A DNA stretch of 64,000 nucleotides from Bradyrhizobium sp. CB1717 (GCF_029714325.1 NZ_CP121666.1:6231001-6295000); one strand, 5' to 3'; positions 37,639 through 46,224 are shown, counted from the stretch's first letter. Notes: a model not told the origin generated them from the sequence alone. A program made the numbers and translations.

Positions 37639-38076
37639 ATGGCCCGCGTCTACGTCTCCACCGTCGTCAATGCCCGCAACGATCGCGTCTGGGCGCGGGT
37701 GCGCGATTTCAATGGCCTGCCGAACTGGCACCCGGCCATCGCCGAGAGCCGGATCGAGGGAGGCGAGCCCTCCGACAAGATCGGATGTGTGCGCGACTTT
37801 CGCCTGCGTAACGGCGACCGCATCCGCGAGAAGCTGCTCGGGCTCTCCGACTACGACATGTTCTGCACCTACTCGATCCTGGAATCGCCGATGGGCGTCG
37901 AGAACTACGTCGCGACCCTGCGGCTCACGCCCGTCACCGACGGCGACCAGACCTTCATGGAATGGACCGCCGAATTCGACTGCGCGCCGGAACGCGAGAC
38001 TGAGCTCGTGAGCAATATCGGCGGCGGCGTGTTCCAGGGCGGCTTCGACGCGCTGAAGCGCGTGTTTGGAGGCTAG
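37639..38076 (+). CDS. SRPBCC (START-like) family protein 1
   Basis: 145 residues with the MxaD/polyketide-cyclase-like pattern: VYVSTVVNARNDRVWARVRD, FNGLPNWHPAIAESRIEGG, GCVRDFRLRNGDRIREKLLG, YVATLRLTPVTDG and a C-terminal helix GGVFQGGFDALKRVFGG. The fold is a hydrophobic-pocket helix-grip domain that binds lipids or small aromatic ligands. A close paralogue follows after 2 nt. In carbon monoxide dehydrogenase loci an SRPBCC protein (CoxG) helps anchor the enzyme to the membrane; these are not obvious CoxG orthologues but occupy a similar setting. Confidence 0.82.
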   Translation: MARVYVSTVVNARNDRVWARVRDFNGLPNWHPAIAESRIEGGEPSDKIGCVRDFRLRNGDRIREKLLGLSDYDMFCTYSILESPMGVENYVATLRLTPVTDGDQTFMEWTAEFDCAPERETELVSNIGGGVFQGGFDALKRVFGG

Positions 38077-38078
38077 CC

Positions 38079-38522
38079 GTGCCGCATATCGTCAAAAGCA
38101 CGATCCTGGACGCGCCGACCGACGCGGCCTGGTCGGTGCTGCGCGATTTCAACGGGCATGATCGCTGGCATCCGGCGGTTGCGACCTCCTCGATCGAGCG
38201 CGCGCAATCCGCCGACAAGATCGGTTGCGTCAGGCGGTTCAAGCTCAAGGACGGCTCCGAGCTGCGCGAGCAATTGCTGGCCCTGTCCGACCTCGAACAA
38301 AGCTTCAGCTATTGCCTGCTCGATACGCCGATCCCGATGTTCAACTACGTCGCCCATGTCCGCCTGCTGCCCGTGACCGACGGCGACCGTACCTTCTGGC
38401 ACTGGGAGTCGCGGTTCACGACGAGGCCAGAAGAGAGCGACCGTATCACCCACATGGTGGCGGAAGACATTTATCAGGCCGGGTTCGATGCGATACGCCG
38501 GCATCTGAAGGAGGCCGCATAA
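38079..38522 (+). CDS. SRPBCC (START-like) family protein 2
   Basis: 147 residues, alignable end to end with the preceding protein (DAAWSVLRDFNGHDRWHPAV, KIGCVRRFKLKDGSELREQL, YVAHVRLLPVTDGDRTFWHW) so the two arose by tandem duplication, now strongly diverged. It starts with GTG at 38079, two nucleotides after the previous stop. Same likely fold and ligand-binding role. It is followed by the FAD subunit of the molybdenum hydroxylase 2 bp on, so all are co-translated. Confidence 0.82.
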   Translation: MPHIVKSTILDAPTDAAWSVLRDFNGHDRWHPAVATSSIERAQSADKIGCVRRFKLKDGSELREQLLALSDLEQSFSYCLLDTPIPMFNYVAHVRLLPVTDGDRTFWHWESRFTTRPEESDRITHMVAEDIYQAGFDAIRRHLKEAA

Positions 38523-38524
38523 TC

Positions 38525-39343
38525 ATGGCCGTGACGGTAAAGACTTTTGCAAATGCAAGCGAGGCAGCCGGAGCGCTGTCCTCGGATCGCAGCGCGCGCT
38601 ATCTCGGCGGCGGCACGCTGGTGATGCGCGCGCTGAACGAGGGCGATGTTACCATCTCGACCGTCGTTCGCGCCCACGACCAGGCGTTGACCCGGATCGA
38701 CGCATCCGGTCCGCGCGTGACGCTCGGGGCCGGCGTCACCTTTGCGCGCGTTCTCGCCGAACGTGACCTCGCCTTCTTGCATGCCCCTGCCCGCTCGATC
38801 GGGGGCCCCGCCGTGCGCAATATGGGGACCATCGGCGGCAACCTGTTTGCGCCGAGCCCGTATGGCGATTTTACCGTGGCGTTGCTGGCGCTCGATGCCA
38901 CCATCGCCGTCGCGGGTGGATTCGGCGCGCGCGACATCCCGATCGAAGAGTTTTTGCAGGCACGCGAACGGCGGGCCGGGACATTGGTGCTGTCGGTGTC
39001 CTGCACCCGGCCGGCGAGCACCGAGGCGTTCCGCTACCGCAAGATCGCACGCATCAAGCCGAAGGGCGGCTCGGTCATCACGCTTGCCGCGCATCTGCCC
39101 ATCAGCGGGGGCCGGATTGCGGGTGCGCGCATCGCACTGGGTTCGATGGCGCCGACGCAAATCCGCGCCCGCGCCGCGGAGCGCGCACTCGAGGGCCGTT
39201 CCCTCGATGCCGCAACGATCGCGGCTGCCGCATCCGCGGCGACCGAGGGAACATCGCCATCGGACAACGCACTCGGCAGCGCCTGGTATCGCCGCGAGAT
39301 CGTCGGCGTGCATCTGCGGCGCCTGCTGTCGGGACAGGAATAG
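38525..39343 (+). CDS. molybdenum hydroxylase FAD-binding (medium) subunit, CoxM type
   Basis: 272 residues from the ATG at 38525. FAD motifs: ARYLGGGTLVMRALNEG (the GGGT form of AGGHSL/GGGTSL) near residue 28, and VRNMGTIGGNLFAPSPYGDF, the TIGGN loop, near 98. C-terminal CO-dehydrogenase flavoprotein domain follows (FRYRKIARIKPKGGSVITLA, and a helical tail). It passes electrons from the iron-sulfur subunit to an external acceptor. Order FAD subunit, 2Fe-2S subunit, large subunit is the CoxMSL order. Part of a single translationally packed run. Confidence 0.9.
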   Translation: MAVTVKTFANASEAAGALSSDRSARYLGGGTLVMRALNEGDVTISTVVRAHDQALTRIDASGPRVTLGAGVTFARVLAERDLAFLHAPARSIGGPAVRNMGTIGGNLFAPSPYGDFTVALLALDATIAVAGGFGARDIPIEEFLQARERRAGTLVLSVSCTRPASTEAFRYRKIARIKPKGGSVITLAAHLPISGGRIAGARIALGSMAPTQIRARAAERALEGRSLDAATIAAAASAATEGTSPSDNALGSAWYRREIVGVHLRRLLSGQE

Positions 39344-39349
39344 ACCGCC

Positions 39350-39826
39350 ATGTCGAAGATCCCCCTGCAATTTCGTCACAATGGCCGCGACGTCGCGATC
39401 TTCGTCGACGGCGGCACCAACCTGCTGGTGGCACTGCGCGAACTGATCGGCGACATGACCCCGAAATTCGGCTGCGGCCAGGGCGGCTGCGGCACCTGCA
39501 GCGTGCTGATCGACGGCGAGCTGCACCTGTCCTGCCTGACACTGGCCGAAACGGTCGCGGGCCGCTCGGTCGAGACGCTCGACGGCATGAAGCAGGGCCC
39601 GAACCTGCATCCGCTGCAGCGCGCCTTTGCCGACCATTTCGCCGCCCAGTGCGGCTATTGCACGCCGGGCATGCTGATGGCCGCCAAGGCGCTGCTCGAC
39701 CGCAACCCCTCACCGAGCCGCGACGAAGTCGTCGAGGCCATCTCCGGCAACATCTGCCGCTGCACCGGCTACGAGCCGATCATCAATGCCATCCTCGCCG
39801 CCGCCGGCGGCCGGGTCAGCGCGTAA
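39350..39826 (+). CDS. molybdenum hydroxylase 2Fe-2S (small) subunit, CoxS type
   Basis: 158 residues with both cluster-binding sets: FGCGQGGCGTCSVLIDG (plant ferredoxin-type [2Fe-2S]) and CGYCTPGMLMAAKALLDRNP with GNICRCTGY (the second, helical cluster). Length and spacing are normal for xanthine-dehydrogenase-family small subunits. It carries electrons from the molybdopterin site to FAD. Starts 6 nt after the FAD subunit gene. Confidence 0.95.
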   Translation: MSKIPLQFRHNGRDVAIFVDGGTNLLVALRELIGDMTPKFGCGQGGCGTCSVLIDGELHLSCLTLAETVAGRSVETLDGMKQGPNLHPLQRAFADHFAAQCGYCTPGMLMAAKALLDRNPSPSRDEVVEAISGNICRCTGYEPIINAILAAAGGRVSA

Positions 39827-39838
39827 GGGAACGCGACC

Positions 39839-41431
39839 ATGCTGGAACTACGCAAGGACATCTTCGCCGACGAGCGCGACGATAATCTGAAGGAGATCGG
39901 CAAGGGCACCCAGCGCCAGGACATGCTCGGCCATGTCACAGGCACATCCAGCTATTTCAACGACCATAAGCTTCAGGGCATGCTGCATCTGAAAGTCGTG
40001 CGCTCGACGCAGGCGCATGCAAGGCTCCGCCGCATCGACACCGCGGAGGCGGAGCGCTCGGCCGGCGTCCGCCGCATCATCCGCGGCGCCGACGTGCCGC
40101 GCAACCTCAACACGCTGCTCAGCCTCATCAACTTCGGCAAGGACGACGAGCCCTCGCTGGCAGTCGACAAGGTGCGTTACAAGGGCGAGCCGATCGTCGC
40201 AGTCGTCGCCGACAGCGAGCGCGAGGCCTTCGAGGCGATCGCAAAGGTGCGGATCGACTACGAGCCGCTGCCGACCGTGTTCGACGTCGAGGACGCGCTG
40301 AAGCCCGGCGCGCCCGTGGTGAACGAGACCTATCCGAAGAACACATTCACCTATCACGACGTCTACGATCACCAGCGCCTGCGCTTCGGCGACGCCGATG
40401 CGGCACTTGCAACCGCCGACCACGTGCTCGAGCAGCGCTACCAGATGTCGCCGATCGAGCACGCGCCGACCGAGACAAACGGGGCGATCGCAGCTCCCGA
40501 CACCAACGGCCGCTACGTCGTCTACACCTCGACCCAGGCCTTGTTCTTCTCGGTCGACACCTGCGCCAAGATCCTGGACGTGGCCTCCAACACCTTCCAC
40601 TTCATCGGAGGAACCGTCGGCGGCGGGTTCGGCGGCAAGGTGGACACTCTGACCGAGCCGCTCGCGATCCTCGGCGCAATGCTGACCGGGCGGCCCGTGC
40701 GCTACGTGTTCGGGCGCGAGGAGGAGATGCAGTATGGCCCGCCGCGTGGCGCCGAGCGCATCTACATCAAGGATGGCGTGATGCGCGACGGCCGCATCGT
40801 CGCGCGCAAGATCCGTGCCTATTTCGACAGCGGCGCCTATACGCGGCTGTCCAGCTACGCCGCGGTGAAATGCGCCGCACATCTGCCGGGCCCCTACACC
40901 ATCCCGAACGTCTATGGCGACGTCTATTGCGTCTTCACCAACCGGACGCCTGCCACCGCCATGCGAGGCTTCGGCGTCACCGCGATGGATTTTGCCATCG
41001 AGTGCCAGATGGACAAGCTGGCCAACCTCGTCGGCATGGACCCGATGGAGTTCCGCATCCTCAACGCCTATCGCGATGGCGACATGAAGGCGCACCGGCG
41101 CGAGGCCAAGAACACCGCGCTGATCGAGTGCGTGCAGGTTGCGGCCGAAAAAGCCAAATGGCCGATCCGCGAGGAGTTCAAGCGCGCCTCCTCGCGCAAG
41201 GATGGGGGCGGCAGCCGCGCCGTGATCCCGCCGACGCCGACGGTGTCGCGCAGCCGGCCGGCCGCGCCAGCGCAGCAGCGCACCAGCTATGACCGGCTTC
41301 CGCCCACTGTCACCCGCGAACCGCCGCGCGAGCCGCCACCGCCCGCACCGCCGCCCCCCTCGCCGCGGCCAGCGGCGCCCTCGCATGGCGCGACCCGTTT
41401 CTCCTCTGTCTTCGGCACCAGGAGGCGCTAG
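39839..41431 (+). CDS. molybdenum hydroxylase large subunit, N-terminal part (split gene)
   Basis: 530 residues. Residues 15-455 correspond to the N-terminal half of a xanthine-dehydrogenase-family large subunit: GKGTQRQDMLGHVTGTSSYF, the GGTVGGGFGGK molybdopterin motif (258-267) and NRTPATAMRGFG (368-379). From about 460 the protein switches to a proline/arginine-rich tail (TVTREPPREPPPPAP region) and stops at TAG 41429-41431. The remaining half, including the catalytic glutamate, is the next gene in the same frame, separated only by this stop codon. The two chains probably associate into one active subunit. Confidence 0.9.
   Translation: MLELRKDIFADERDDNLKEIGKGTQRQDMLGHVTGTSSYFNDHKLQGMLHLKVVRSTQAHARLRRIDTAEAERSAGVRRIIRGADVPRNLNTLLSLINFGKDDEPSLAVDKVRYKGEPIVAVVADSEREAFEAIAKVRIDYEPLPTVFDVEDALKPGAPVVNETYPKNTFTYHDVYDHQRLRFGDADAALATADHVLEQRYQMSPIEHAPTETNGAIAAPDTNGRYVVYTSTQALFFSVDTCAKILDVASNTFHFIGGTVGGGFGGKVDTLTEPLAILGAMLTGRPVRYVFGREEEMQYGPPRGAERIYIKDGVMRDGRIVARKIRAYFDSGAYTRLSSYAAVKCAAHLPGPYTIPNVYGDVYCVFTNRTPATAMRGFGVTAMDFAIECQMDKLANLVGMDPMEFRILNAYRDGDMKAHRREAKNTALIECVQVAAEKAKWPIREEFKRASSRKDGGGSRAVIPPTPTVSRSRPAAPAQQRTSYDRLPPTVTREPPREPPPPAPPPPSPRPAAPSHGATRFSSVFGTRRR
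41420..41425 (+). promoter_or_regulatory. strong Shine-Dalgarno inside the end of the large-subunit N-half gene
   Basis: AGGAGG lies exactly 6 nt before the ATG at 41432 and encodes the final TRRR residues before the TAG. It supports independent initiation of the second half rather than a sequencing error or recent nonsense mutation. Confidence 0.75.
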
Positions 41432-42454
41432 ATGACCAGGCATCGCGGACGCGGCATGGCGTCGATCAACTATCCCATCGGCATGAATCTCGGCGGCGAT
41501 CCGAGCCAGGCGCTGGTGCATTCCAACCCGAGCGGCAAGTTCACCGTGGCGCTGTCGTCGATCGACTTGGGACAGGGCATGAAATCGGTGACGCGGCAGA
41601 TCTGCGCGGAGACACTGGGCGTACCAGTCGCGGACGTCTATGTCGACACGGCGGACTCCGACACCGGTCCGCACTGCATGGGCTCGTTCGCCTCGCGCGG
41701 CACTCACCGCGTCGGCAACGCCGTGATGGCCGCCGCCCACGAGGCGCGCGGCGTGATGATGGAGGCGGCGGCCGAGGAGCTCGAGGTCAACGCCGCCGAT
41801 CTCGAAACCGACGGCCGGGGCAGCATCCATGTCAAGGGCGCGCCGCACCGTTCGATCTCGACCAAGGACGTCGCGATCGCGGCGCAATTCAAGCAGGGCA
41901 AGACCATCTCCGGCCGCGGCATTTTCCTCGTGCCGCTCTCCGACGTCGATCCGGAGACTGGCGAGATGTCGCCGGCGACCTGCTATGCCCATGCCTGTCT
42001 CGTCGCCGAGGTCGAGGTCGACGACGAGACCGGCGAGGTTGCGATGGTCCGGATGGACTCCGCCTATGAGCTCGGCCGCGCGCTCAATCCGCGCCTGGTC
42101 GAGCAGCAGCTCGTCGGCGGTGCCTGGATGGGCGTCAGCCACGCACTCTACGAGACGCCCGAGCCTTATTACCCGGACCCGGCTCACGGTCCCCGCGACT
42201 TCGTCGAATATCTGATGCCCGGTCCCGGCGACATCTGTCCGCACGATATCGCCGTGCTGGAACGGCCTGCCCCTGACGGTCCGTTCGGCGCCAAGGGCCC
42301 CGGCGAGATGTGCGCCAATCCCGTGCTGCCCGCCGTTGCCAACGCGATCTTCAATGCCGTCGGCGTGCGCATCGACGATCTCCCCATCACGCCGGAAAAG
42401 GTGCTGCGGGCAATCAAGAGCCAGGGCGGTGCACGGCCGCAGGCGCGGCGCTGA
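41432..42454 (+). CDS. molybdenum hydroxylase large subunit, C-terminal part (split gene)
   Basis: 340 residues starting at the ATG directly after the previous stop. It has RGRGMASINYPIGMNLGGDP, IDLGQGMKSVTRQICAETLG (the GQG molybdopterin motif), SFASRGTHRVGNAVMAAAHE, and GAKGPGEMCANPVLPAVANA with the catalytic glutamate at about residue 292, corresponding to the GxGE base of xanthine dehydrogenase. These are exactly the elements missing from the preceding protein. The C-terminal end is complete (ITPEKVLRAIKSQ). Substrate unknown. Confidence 0.9.
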   Translation: MTRHRGRGMASINYPIGMNLGGDPSQALVHSNPSGKFTVALSSIDLGQGMKSVTRQICAETLGVPVADVYVDTADSDTGPHCMGSFASRGTHRVGNAVMAAAHEARGVMMEAAAEELEVNAADLETDGRGSIHVKGAPHRSISTKDVAIAAQFKQGKTISGRGIFLVPLSDVDPETGEMSPATCYAHACLVAEVEVDDETGEVAMVRMDSAYELGRALNPRLVEQQLVGGAWMGVSHALYETPEPYYPDPAHGPRDFVEYLMPGPGDICPHDIAVLERPAPDGPFGAKGPGEMCANPVLPAVANAIFNAVGVRIDDLPITPEKVLRAIKSQGGARPQARR

Positions 42455-42464
42455 GGGAAACGCC

Positions 42465-43346
42465 GTGGCCGTTCGCAGCAACATCGTCGGCATCGACAGC
42501 CCGGAAGCGCTGGAGAAGGCGCTTCGAGCTGCCTACTACCTCGCCGACGAGGGCCTTGCGACTGCCGCCTATCTGGGGCTCGCACTCGGTAAGCCGCTGT
42601 TGCTCGAGGGCGCACCCGGCGTCGGCAAGACGGAAGCCGCAAAGGCCATTGCCGCCGTGCTCGGCCGCCGTCTCATCCGCCTGCAATGCTACGAGGGCAT
42701 CGACTCCTCCGCTGCGCTCTATGAATGGAACTATCCGCGCCAGATGCTCGCGATCCGGCAGGCCGGCGACGACAGCATCGACATCTACGGTGAAACCTTC
42801 CTGATCGAGCGGCCGATGTTGGCCGCCCTTCGCGCGCCTGATTCAACCGTGCTGCTGATCGACGAAATCGACCGGGCCGACCAGGAGTTCGAGGCATTTC
42901 TGCTCGAATTCCTCTCCGATTTCCAGATATCCATCCCCGAGCGCGGCACGGTCCGCGCGGCCGAACGTCCCGTGGTGGTGCTGACCTCGAACCGGACGCG
43001 CGATCTGCACGAAGCCTTGCGCCGCCGCTGCGTTTATCACTGGATCGACTATCCCACCGCCGAGCGGGAGGCGCGGATCATCATGATGCGCGCGTCCAGC
43101 GTCGCCGAAGCCACGGCCCGCGCCGTCGTCGCGGCCGTCGAGAGGTTGCGGCGCGAACCGCTGAGCAAGGCGCCTGGCATCGCCGAGGCCGTCGACTGGG
43201 CGGAGGCGGCGACGCTGCTCAACAAGGGCGGCGCGCGCTGGCCCGACGCCTTCAAGCGCTCGATCGGCGTGGCGCTGAAGGACGAGGAGGACCTGCACTT
43301 CATCGCCCCCCGGCTCGATGCCATGCTCGCGGAGGCGACCGCATGA
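42465..43346 (+). CDS. MoxR-type AAA+ ATPase, CoxD-like
   Basis: 293 residues from a GTG at 42465, chosen because GAGGGA precedes it and the previous stop is 10 nt upstream. Walker A GAPGVGKT (49-56), Walker B VLLIDEID (129-136), sensor-1 region VVVLTSNRTRDLHEALRRRC. MoxR ATPases of the CoxD group remodel molybdenum hydroxylases and help insert or mature the cofactor site, working with a VWA protein; the VWA gene follows with an ATGA overlap. This supports an enzyme that needs active-site maturation. Confidence 0.92.
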   Translation: MAVRSNIVGIDSPEALEKALRAAYYLADEGLATAAYLGLALGKPLLLEGAPGVGKTEAAKAIAAVLGRRLIRLQCYEGIDSSAALYEWNYPRQMLAIRQAGDDSIDIYGETFLIERPMLAALRAPDSTVLLIDEIDRADQEFEAFLLEFLSDFQISIPERGTVRAAERPVVVLTSNRTRDLHEALRRRCVYHWIDYPTAEREARIIMMRASSVAEATARAVVAAVERLRREPLSKAPGIAEAVDWAEAATLLNKGGARWPDAFKRSIGVALKDEEDLHFIAPRLDAMLAEATA

Positions 43347-44464
43347 GCACCGAGCTGCTACTGCCGCACGCTGCCCGCATCTTCATTTCCTTCGTTGCGC
43401 TACTGCGCGTCAACGGTTTCGCCGTTGCACCGGAGCAGACCACCGCCTTTCTCGCCGCGATCGCGTTGCTCGGCCCGCGTGACCTCGACGACATCAGGCA
43501 ATCTGCGCTCGCCACCCTCGCCCCGCCGCCCGAGCGCCGCACCACCTTCGACCGGCTGTTCGACCTGCATTTCCGCGGCAGCGAGGCCATCGAGCACGCC
43601 GGCGACGGCGAGGACGACGAGACCGTTCGTCTCCAGGAGGAAGGCCGCGGCGACGAGGAGCCCTTGCACTCCGATGAGACCAATGAATCGGGCCTGACGG
43701 CGACGCGCGCCGAGGCACTGGTCGAGCGTCGCTTCGGCCAGCTCTCCACGACCGATGCGCTCCGCCGTCTGGCGCGCGAGGCCCCGCGGCGCCTGCCACG
43801 GCGGCGCGGGCACCGCCGTATGCGCGCACGCCGCGGCCCCTTCGCCGATCTCCGCCGCACCTTGCGCGACAGCGTCCGCAGCGACGGCGAGATCCTGCGG
43901 GTCGGCCACATGAAGCGGCGCCAGCGCCCGCGCAAGATGCTGATGCTGATCGACGTCTCAGGTTCGATGAAGAGCCGGACCGAGGAGAACATGAAGCTTG
44001 CCCATGCGCTGGTGCACGCCGCGCCCAATGTCGAGGTCTTCACCTTCGGCACACGGCTGACCCGTGTCACCCGCGCGCTGCGGCTGAAGCGGCGCGAGCA
44101 GGCACTGAGCGCGGCCGCACATCTCGTGAGCGACTGGGACGGCGGCACCCGCATCGGCGACGCGCTGCAAGCCTTCCTCGCGGTGCCGCGGTTCGGCGGC
44201 TATGCCCGCGGCGCCGCCGTGGTCATCGTGTCGGATGGGCTCGAGCGCGGCGAGCCCGACGCGCTTCGCGATGCCGTTGCGAAATTGTCGCGGCGGGCCT
44301 GGCGCCTGAGCTGGCTGACGCCGCTCGCAACAGGACCGGGCTTCCGCCCGCAGACCGCGGCGCTCGTCGCGATTGAACGCTCCGTCGACGATCTCGTGGA
44401 CGGCGGATCGAGTGCCTCGATCGTCGCCCATGTACTGGCGCTGGGACGAAGGAGAGCTGCGTGA
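43343..44464 (+). CDS. VWA-domain protein, CoxE-like
   Basis: 373 residues, ATG overlapping the MoxR stop. An N-terminal helical region (FVALLRVNGFAVAPEQTTAF, RDLDDIRQSALATL) is typical for CoxE; a strongly charged middle (EGRGDEEPLHSDETNESG, then an Arg-rich stretch 148-165) leads to a von Willebrand A domain with MIDAS DVSGS (204-208) and a threonine/aspartate further on (DGGTRIGDAL, VSDGLERGEPDAL). Known partners of MoxR/CoxD in activating molybdenum hydroxylases. The next gene starts with GTG overlapping its stop. Confidence 0.92.
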   Translation: MSTELLLPHAARIFISFVALLRVNGFAVAPEQTTAFLAAIALLGPRDLDDIRQSALATLAPPPERRTTFDRLFDLHFRGSEAIEHAGDGEDDETVRLQEEGRGDEEPLHSDETNESGLTATRAEALVERRFGQLSTTDALRRLAREAPRRLPRRRGHRRMRARRGPFADLRRTLRDSVRSDGEILRVGHMKRRQRPRKMLMLIDVSGSMKSRTEENMKLAHALVHAAPNVEVFTFGTRLTRVTRALRLKRREQALSAAAHLVSDWDGGTRIGDALQAFLAVPRFGGYARGAAVVIVSDGLERGEPDALRDAVAKLSRRAWRLSWLTPLATGPGFRPQTAALVAIERSVDDLVDGGSSASIVAHVLALGRRRAA

Positions 44465-45345
44465 ACGGTATTGTCGACGGCCATCATCACATCTGGCGGC
44501 AGGCCGACCTGCCCTGGCTGACCGGCCCCATGCAGCCCCGCATCTTCGGACCGTACGAGCCGATCCGGCGCGATTATCCGATCGAGGAATATCTCGCCGA
44601 TCTCAGGGGCGCCGGCGTCACCCGCTCCGTCTATGTGCAGACCAATTGGGCGCCCGAGCACTTCGAGGAGGAAGCTGCCTGGGTCCAGCGCACAGCCGAC
44701 GAGCACGGCTGGCCGCATGCCATCGTCGCCTACGCCAATTTCGCGGCCGACGACGTGCGCCCGCAGCTCGATCGCCTCAAAGGCTATCCGCTGCTCCGCG
44801 GGGTGCGCATGCAACTGCACTGGCACGAGAACCCGCTGTACCGCTTCGCCGCTCGTTCGGATCTCTGCGCCGAGCCCGTGATCCGTCGCAACGTCGCGCG
44901 TCTGGCCGATTACGGCTGGAGCTTCGACCTCCAGGTCTTCACACCGCAGATGCCCGATGCCGCGCTGCTGGCGGAGTCCTGCCCCAAGGTGACGTTCATC
45001 CTCCAGCATGCCGGCATGCTGGAAGACCTCTCGCCGGCGGGCCGAGCGGCCTGGCGTGCGGGCATAGCCCGCCTCGCGACCTGCCCGAACGTGGTCTCAA
45101 AACTGTCCGGGCTGGGCACCTTCATCCATCGCAATGACCCCGCGCATATCGCGGCTGTGCTTACGGACACCGTCGCGATTTTCGGTGCCGAGCGTTGCCT
45201 GTTCGGCTCGAATTTTCCGATCGAGAAATTGTGGACCAGCTATCCCGAGCTCGTCAGTACCTTTCGCGCAGCTGCCGCCCCGTTCAGTGCGGAGCAGCAG
45301 GACGCGATCTTCAGGGCGACGGCGACGCGCGTCTATCGGCTTTGA
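44461..45345 (+). CDS. amidohydrolase family protein (2-pyrone/fuconolactone hydrolase type)
   Basis: 294 residues from GTG 44461 (GTGA overlap). N-terminal VDGHHHIWRQADLPWL holds the paired histidines of the amidohydrolase_2 family, RGVRMQLHWHENPLY follows, LQHAGML and GSNFPIEKLW come near the end in the expected order. Members hydrolyse lactones (2-pyrone-4,6-dicarboxylate, L-fuconolactone) or decarboxylate aromatic acids. Placed after oxidation genes and before two other lactonase-type genes, hydrolysis of a ring-opened or lactone intermediate is likely, but the substrate is not identified. Confidence 0.85.
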   Translation: MNGIVDGHHHIWRQADLPWLTGPMQPRIFGPYEPIRRDYPIEEYLADLRGAGVTRSVYVQTNWAPEHFEEEAAWVQRTADEHGWPHAIVAYANFAADDVRPQLDRLKGYPLLRGVRMQLHWHENPLYRFAARSDLCAEPVIRRNVARLADYGWSFDLQVFTPQMPDAALLAESCPKVTFILQHAGMLEDLSPAGRAAWRAGIARLATCPNVVSKLSGLGTFIHRNDPAHIAAVLTDTVAIFGAERCLFGSNFPIEKLWTSYPELVSTFRAAAAPFSAEQQDAIFRATATRVYRL

Positions 45346-45375
45346 CAGACAAGAAACGAGACAGGAGGGCAACGT

Positions 45376-46224
45376 ATGGCGCTGGAGATCAAGATCCTGG
45401 ACTATGGCGATATCGAGTTGGAATCGAGCTTCCTGGTGCTCGGCCGCGACTGCGGCCGCACCCGCCGCGTCCTCACCCTCGGCTTCCTGATCCTCGGCGG
45501 CCCCTATCCGGTCGTGGTCGACACCGGCTACCGCTCCAACCAGATCATGGAGACGCTGGGCATGCGAGGGCTGCAGTACCATGAGCACATGATCGAGAAC
45601 CAGCTCGCGCGTCACGGCGTGCGCATGGGCGACGTGCGCTTCGTCTGCCACACCCATCTGCACATCGACCATGCCGGCAAGGACGACCTGTTCCCGATGA
45701 ACACGACCGTCGTCGTCAACCGCAAGGAGCTCGAATACTCCGTCTCCGGCCTGATGCATCCGCAATATCCGGCGCCCGACATCAAGCACCTGATCGACCG
45801 CCTGCACACCAAGAGCGCGCTTCGCTTCCTCGACCTCGAAATCACCGGCCCGATCGAGCTGATGCCTGGCGTCTATTGCGATGCCGCCAACGCCCACACC
45901 GAGGGATCGATGAACATCATCGTCCACACCGCCGACGGCATCGCGACCATCTGCGGCGACGTCATCTACGACTTCAATGACCAGATCGTCACGCCCTTCC
46001 ACGAGATCCACGATTGGGAGCCGCGCACCACCGGCAACCACGGCACCAGCAAACGTGCAGAGAAGGCGGCGATCAAGAAGCTGCTGAGCAGTTCGCGCTA
46101 CCTGCTTCCCGTGCATGACCGTCCGGCCAAGATCGAAGGCGGCAATGTCGTCGGTCGCCTGCACGACCAGGTCCCCGGACCGGTCGTGCAGTCCCTGCCC
46201 CAGCGGAACTGGTTTCCGGCTTGA
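45376..46224 (+). CDS. metallo-beta-lactamase fold hydrolase, N-acyl homoserine lactonase family
   Basis: 282 residues. The zinc motif is HTHLHIDHAGKDD (HxHxDH, near residue 94), with YCDAANAHTEGSMNIIVHTA giving the third-histidine region, CGDVIYDF the bridging aspartate and a late histidine in LLPVHDRPA. The overall length and the N-terminal GGPYPVVVDTGYRSNQ match AHL-lactonase-like proteins. In this catabolic context a lactone ring other than quorum signals is at least as likely. AGGAGGG lies upstream of the ATG. Confidence 0.88.
   Translation: MALEIKILDYGDIELESSFLVLGRDCGRTRRVLTLGFLILGGPYPVVVDTGYRSNQIMETLGMRGLQYHEHMIENQLARHGVRMGDVRFVCHTHLHIDHAGKDDLFPMNTTVVVNRKELEYSVSGLMHPQYPAPDIKHLIDRLHTKSALRFLDLEITGPIELMPGVYCDAANAHTEGSMNIIVHTADGIATICGDVIYDFNDQIVTPFHEIHDWEPRTTGNHGTSKRAEKAAIKKLLSSSRYLLPVHDRPAKIEGGNVVGRLHDQVPGPVVQSLPQRNWFPA

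Noticed and set aside
39848..42493. Very long reverse-strand open frame (881 codons) opposite the split molybdenum hydroxylase
   Set aside because: It is the antisense shadow of high-GC coding DNA: rich in His, Arg, Asp and Ala, no motif, no ribosome site, while the plus strand has clear family motifs throughout.
38525..44464. The first hydroxylase as a true CO dehydrogenase
   Set aside because: Cox-like gene order is present, but the active-site loop reads AMRGFG instead of the AYRCSFR loop of form I CO dehydrogenase, so CO oxidation is not supported.
45376..46224. Quorum-quenching function of the AHL-lactonase-like protein
   Set aside because: Family name alone suggests it, but the genes around it are catabolic and no signal synthase or LuxR gene is near.
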